Assembly (NCBI GenBank): GCA_910577785.1
Contig: CAJTNT010000019.1
Span: 1-18,151, forward strand
Direction of reading: 5' to 3'
DNA from: an uncultured Lachnospiraceae bacterium
Lineage (GTDB): Bacteria > Bacillota > Clostridia > Lachnospirales > Lachnospiraceae
DNA length: 18,151 nucleotides
Made by a program: the position numbers and the translations under genes. Positions 14,542-18,151 of this stretch are shown here, piece by piece (position 1 is the stretch's first letter; each line of letters begins with the position of its first letter). The notes beneath the pieces are model-generated. The model worked only from the letters and a program-made list of their open reading frames with translations, made no database searches and was not told where the DNA came from.

Positions 14542-14553
14542 CGTAGATTTCTC

Positions 14554-16653
14554 CTATTTCCCTATGCCAATAAATTTTTCAATCTTAGAAATATCATCTT
14601 TTCCAAGTTCAAATTGCTCATACATAATATCATCTATCTGTTCCTCAATACAATCTTGGCTCCCTTGTCCACAAAGTAACCTATCTACCAACTCAGCTAT
14701 GGTTACTGCTTCCGTAAATGCAATTTTGGGAATTGGCCATTTATTCATATTGGTTGTGGTATATCTGTATTTTTGAGAATACAGGCATCCGCTAATCATC
14801 TTCTGATAATATTCCATTACTTTAGAATTTAGCATACCAAGCGCAAACAAATGATACTGTTTTTCTGTCATTGAGGAATACTGCCTAGCAAACACAGATT
14901 GCTTACATGTAAGAAAAAAAGTGTTTCCTTGACATAGTTTTCCTGAATCGTCATATGCAAAGGAATTATGAGAAACAATGTCCCGGGTCACTATCTTAGG
15001 CTGCCTAAACCTTGATAACTTTTGCGGAACCCAGCACTCATACCACTCCCTGGTTTTTGATTCTGTTAAATATGTACGTTTCTTTAGAATATCGGAACAC
15101 TCTTCAAGGTATTTCTTTGCATTCGGTATATCGTCCAATGGGATTGCAAACATGTTGCCTTGTTTTTCACGGTGAGGATATAATATATATCTATCTTTAC
15201 TATTGTCCCCCCATGAAACAGCCCATTTACAAATATCAAAACTCTGAATCAAAGGATAAATAACTTCCTGTTCTAACCCTCTCTCCCTAATAAATTCTTT
15301 TGTCATCGGTTTTACGAACACAGCATCCGCGGTTGTCTTAATACCAACACACACATCAAAAATATCTTTTACTGTACAATACCTCTTTGCATCTATTTTA
15401 CTTTTAATATCATTCTCTGAAACGGAAGAGAAATTCCATGTTCCTCCTTCTACAGGGAGTTTAACTACAGAACGCGATACCTCAAATAACTCCCCTTCTC
15501 CCGTCCCGCACCTAACAATAATTTTATTTTTCGGCTCTTCCCTTTCGATATACTCAAAGAAATCTTTCCTCGTCAAGCAATCATAGTGCTGTTTTTTTGA
15601 TGTACGTTTTATACCAATATATTCGATGTTATCATTCATGGATACTGAATTCTCACACATAATGATCGCTGGAAGAACTGCAGCATCAAAAAATTTGGTG
15701 TCGAATAAATCTACTATTTTTCTAACATGCCCTTTCTGGCACAGATATCTACGGATCCCTATTCCATAATTGGCAGTCAAATATTTATCGCTTGTGATCA
15801 AACACATTTTCCCATTTTTAGCCAGTATTTTATCAGAATTTTCAATAAAGCAAGCATATATATCAAATCTACCTGTTGCGCTCACATAGTTCTCTTTCAT
15901 AAATTTTCTATATTGATCTGGCAGATTTTGAATTCTTATATAGGGAGGATTCCCCACAACATAATCCGCTTTCGCTGTAACCTTTAAAAAATCCCTACAC
16001 AATATCGGTAAATGATGCAACATTTCTATAATATCTTTCACTTCCCGAATCACATGATTACGAATCAATATGGATATTAATACGATTTTTGTTACATATA
16101 CATTACACGGTTTCGTATCAAATGCTTTTATAAGTTCTTTTCTTAAAAGTTTTTCTTTTACTACATCAATATTTTTCTCCCCTTCCAAAGCCTTTAGGAA
16201 CCTCTGTGTCATCTTGGCTATAAATGTTCCCGTTCCACACGCCGGATCAATTATCGCCTTATTAATGATCTCTGTTCCATGATATCCAACAATATCTAAC
16301 ATGTAATCTATGATTTCATCTGGCGTTCTTTCACTTCCCGATTTTTTCTTTGATTCAAAATCACTCCCTTCCGACAGCAAACCAAACAATATTTCCAATA
16401 AGCCATCATCCGATTTATGAGATAATACTATATTATTCTTAGGCATGGATGAAAATCCTTTACACATCTTTTCAATCTCATACTGATGATATCCTATCTT
16501 AAATCTGTCCATAAATTCCATCAAGACTGACGTAGCTGTGTAAATAATTGATACTGGATAGCCCAACATCCTATTTTCTGTTGATAACGAATTTTCCACA
16601 TTCCTAAACAGTTCGTCCATAAAATGTGTTTCTAAAACGTTCAAAGCCTCCAA
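14554..16653 (-). CDS. Type II N6-adenine DNA methyltransferase (gamma class, TaqI/Eco57I type)
   Basis: A 699-residue protein. SAM-binding motif I is DPACGTGTF (136-144) and catalytic motif IV is NPPYIRI (235-241), the NPPY form typical of N6-adenine methylases. The order motif I before IV, with the target-recognition region at the C-terminus, is the gamma class. GSERTPDEIIDYMLDIVG (106-123) is the preceding motif X-like region, and DVCVGIKTTADAVFVKP begins the TaqI-type specificity domain. The long C-terminal part (about 390-699) should read the target. It is separate from the nuclease, so this is a classical two-protein Type II system rather than Type IIG. The start is a TTG at 16653, preceded by AAAGGG at about nine bases. 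It would protect host DNA from the adjacent endonuclease. AT-rich composition. Confidence 0.92.
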   Translation of the reverse strand: MEALNVLETHFMDELFRNVENSLSTENRMLGYPVSIIYTATSVLMEFMDRFKIGYHQYEIEKMCKGFSSMPKNNIVLSHKSDDGLLEILFGLLSEGSDFESKKKSGSERTPDEIIDYMLDIVGYHGTEIINKAIIDPACGTGTFIAKMTQRFLKALEGEKNIDVVKEKLLRKELIKAFDTKPCNVYVTKIVLISILIRNHVIREVKDIIEMLHHLPILCRDFLKVTAKADYVVGNPPYIRIQNLPDQYRKFMKENYVSATGRFDIYACFIENSDKILAKNGKMCLITSDKYLTANYGIGIRRYLCQKGHVRKIVDLFDTKFFDAAVLPAIIMCENSVSMNDNIEYIGIKRTSKKQHYDCLTRKDFFEYIEREEPKNKIIVRCGTGEGELFEVSRSVVKLPVEGGTWNFSSVSENDIKSKIDAKRYCTVKDIFDVCVGIKTTADAVFVKPMTKEFIRERGLEQEVIYPLIQSFDICKWAVSWGDNSKDRYILYPHREKQGNMFAIPLDDIPNAKKYLEECSDILKKRTYLTESKTREWYECWVPQKLSRFRQPKIVTRDIVSHNSFAYDDSGKLCQGNTFFLTCKQSVFARQYSSMTEKQYHLFALGMLNSKVMEYYQKMISGCLYSQKYRYTTTNMNKWPIPKIAFTEAVTIAELVDRLLCGQGSQDCIEEQIDDIMYEQFELGKDDISKIEKFIGIGK

Positions 16654-16679
16654 AAACCATCACCCTTTCACTATAATAA

Positions 16680-16712
16680 CCGCACAGATGGATATTTCTC
16701 ACACCTGTGCGG
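16680..16712 (-). terminator. Likely terminator of asnS
   Basis: CCGCACAG (16680-16687) and CTGTGCGG (16705-16712) form a perfect 8-bp GC-rich stem with a 17-base loop (two more inner pairs possible), located 28 bases past the asnS stop codon. In the asnS direction it is followed by TTATTATAG, a weak U-tract. It also lies immediately upstream of the methyltransferase start, so leaky termination could feed transcription into the restriction-modification genes. Confidence 0.5.
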
Positions 16713-16740
16713 CTATATACATCATGTTTTCATTTATCCC

Positions 16741-18132
16741 CTACAGCTCACAGTTCTTCACTGTCCTGGGGAAAGGCACAACGTCACGGATGTTGGTCAT
16801 GCCTGTCAGGTACATCACGCAGCGCTCAAAGCCGAGCCCAAAGCCTGCATGCCTTGCGGAGCCGTATTTGCGCAGATCAAGATAGAATCCATAATCTTCT
16901 TTGTTGAGGCCCAGCTCCTCCATCCGCTGGCAGAGCTTCTCGTAGTCGTCCTCCCTCTGGCTGCCGCCGATAATCTCGCCAATCCCCGGCACCAGGCAGT
17001 CCACGGCTGCCACTGTCTTGCCGTCTGGGTTCTGCTTCATGTAGAAAGCCTTGATTTCCTTCGGATAATCCGTCACAAAGACGGGGCGCTTGAATACTTC
17101 CTCTGTCAGGTAGCGCTCATGCTCGGTCTGCAGATCCGCGCCCCAGGACATCTTGTATTCAAATTTCTCATTGTTCTTCTCCAGGATTTCTACGGCCTCG
17201 GTGTAAGTCACATGGGCAAATTCCGATTCCATCACATGGCGCAGGCGCTCTAAGAGCCCCTTGTCCACAAATTGGTTAAAGAACTGCATCTCCTCCGGCG
17301 CATGCTCCAGCACGTAGCCGATGATATACTTCAGCATACTCTCCGCCAGCATCATGTCGTCTTCCAAATCGGCAAAGGCAATCTCCGGCTCAATCATCCA
17401 GAACTCTGCCGCATGGCGGGTCGTGTTGGAATTCTCCGCGCGGAAGGTAGGGCCAAAGGTGTAGATATTCTTAAAGGCCATCGCGTAAGTCTCCCCATTG
17501 AGCTGGCCGCTGACCGTCAGGTTGGTCGGCTTGCCAAAGAAATCCTCGGAAAAATCCACACTGCCCTCTGCATCCTTGGGCACATCCTCCAGATTGAGGG
17601 TCGTCACCTGGAACATCTCCCCAGCGCCCTCGCAGTCGCTCCCAGTAATCAGCGGCGTATGCACATAGACAAAATCCCGTTCCTGGAAAAATTTGTGGAT
17701 GGCATACGCAATCAGGGAACGCACCCGGAATACAGCCTCAAAGGTATTCGTGCGGGGGCGCAGATGGGAAATCGTCCTTAAATATTCAAAGGTGTGGCGC
17801 TTTTTCTGCAGGGGGTAATCCGGCGTGGACTGCCCCTCTACCGTAATCTCCTCCGCCTGGATCTCAAACGGCTGCTTGGCCTGCGGCGTAGGCACTAATT
17901 TCCCCCGTGCCAGGATGGCCGCCCCTACGTTCAGCTTCTCCACTTCTGAAAAATTGGCGAGCCCATCGTGGTACACGACCTGCAATGGCTCAAAAAAGGT
18001 ACCGTCATTGACAACGATAAAACCAAAATTTTTGGAATTGCGGATACTCCGCACCCAGCCGCCAACCGTCACTTCCTGTTCCAGGTATTCCTCCTTGCGG
18101 CGGTATAAATCCTTAATATTTGTTAATTCCAT
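16741..18132 (-). CDS. asnS: Asparaginyl-tRNA synthetase
   Basis: A 463-residue class IIb aminoacyl-tRNA synthetase, the usual AsnRS length, charging tRNA-Asn with asparagine in the cytoplasm. An N-terminal OB-fold anticodon-binding domain (about 17-105, VTVGGWVRSIRNSKNFGFIV) precedes the catalytic domain. Motif 2 is FRAENSNTTRHAAEFWMIEPE (about 230-250) and motif 3 is GLGFERCVMYLTG (about 432-444), followed by NIRDVVPFPR. The HAAEFWMIEPE form and the short length favour AsnRS over AspRS. The ATG lies close to the right edge of the window, with AGAGAAG just upstream. Its terminator-like hairpin separates it from the AT-rich restriction-modification genes on the same strand. Confidence 0.96.
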   Translation of the reverse strand: MELTNIKDLYRRKEEYLEQEVTVGGWVRSIRNSKNFGFIVVNDGTFFEPLQVVYHDGLANFSEVEKLNVGAAILARGKLVPTPQAKQPFEIQAEEITVEGQSTPDYPLQKKRHTFEYLRTISHLRPRTNTFEAVFRVRSLIAYAIHKFFQERDFVYVHTPLITGSDCEGAGEMFQVTTLNLEDVPKDAEGSVDFSEDFFGKPTNLTVSGQLNGETYAMAFKNIYTFGPTFRAENSNTTRHAAEFWMIEPEIAFADLEDDMMLAESMLKYIIGYVLEHAPEEMQFFNQFVDKGLLERLRHVMESEFAHVTYTEAVEILEKNNEKFEYKMSWGADLQTEHERYLTEEVFKRPVFVTDYPKEIKAFYMKQNPDGKTVAAVDCLVPGIGEIIGGSQREDDYEKLCQRMEELGLNKEDYGFYLDLRKYGSARHAGFGLGFERCVMYLTGMTNIRDVVPFPRTVKNCEL

Positions 18133-18151
18133 AATCTTCTCTATTCCTTTC

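Overview
The window looks like a chromosomal segment of a low-to-mid GC anaerobic Firmicute, most likely a gut Lachnospiraceae-type clostridium. This is inferred from the housekeeping proteins (stand-alone DHFR, DUF1002 secreted protein, glutamine-dependent NAD synthetase, Hsp33, RecJ, AsnRS), AGGAGG-type ribosome binding sites and sigma-A-type promoters. No 16S rRNA or other definitive marker is present. Most of the backbone is visibly GC-richer, while two stretches (about 430-2510 and 13440-16660) are visibly AT-rich and look imported.

Layout. 1-450: decayed DNA with the C-terminal remnant of a PfkB-family sugar kinase (minus strand) against an unrecognised open frame. 460-2503: AT-rich segment with a perfect consensus promoter, a long leader with a hairpin, a small lipoprotein gene and a membrane-anchored subtilisin-like (S8) protease gene. 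2541-3047 (minus): dihydrofolate reductase. 3185-3442 (plus): a small single-pass membrane protein, diverging from folA. 3455-3895: two unrelated tandem repeat arrays and a possible terminator. 12246-3898 (minus): a tightly packed likely operon in the order recJ, a soluble chemoreceptor-like coiled-coil protein, a DUF1002 secreted protein, a SAM methyltransferase, hslO (Hsp33), nadE and a flavodoxin-like protein. 12367-13344 (plus): a DHH phosphoesterase of the NrnA type, divergent from recJ with overlapping promoters. 16653-13441 (minus): a compact Type II restriction-modification pair (gamma-class N6-adenine methyltransferase, then a PD-(D/E)XK endonuclease), wedged between the DHH gene and asnS. 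18132-16741 (minus): asparaginyl-tRNA synthetase.

Functional picture. The backbone genes are core metabolism, redox stress and nucleic-acid turnover: RecJ and the NrnA-like enzyme are two DHH-superfamily nucleases/phosphatases fired from one divergent promoter region, and Hsp33, NAD synthetase and flavodoxin are all redox-linked. The less ordinary items are the lipoprotein/S8-protease pair, which lacks a recognisable protease propeptide; the TM-less chemoreceptor-like protein with an altered signalling tip in the recJ operon; the repeat array that begins right after the flavodoxin stop codon; and the restriction-modification insertion. No CRISPR array, rRNA, tRNA, transposase or integrase was recognised.
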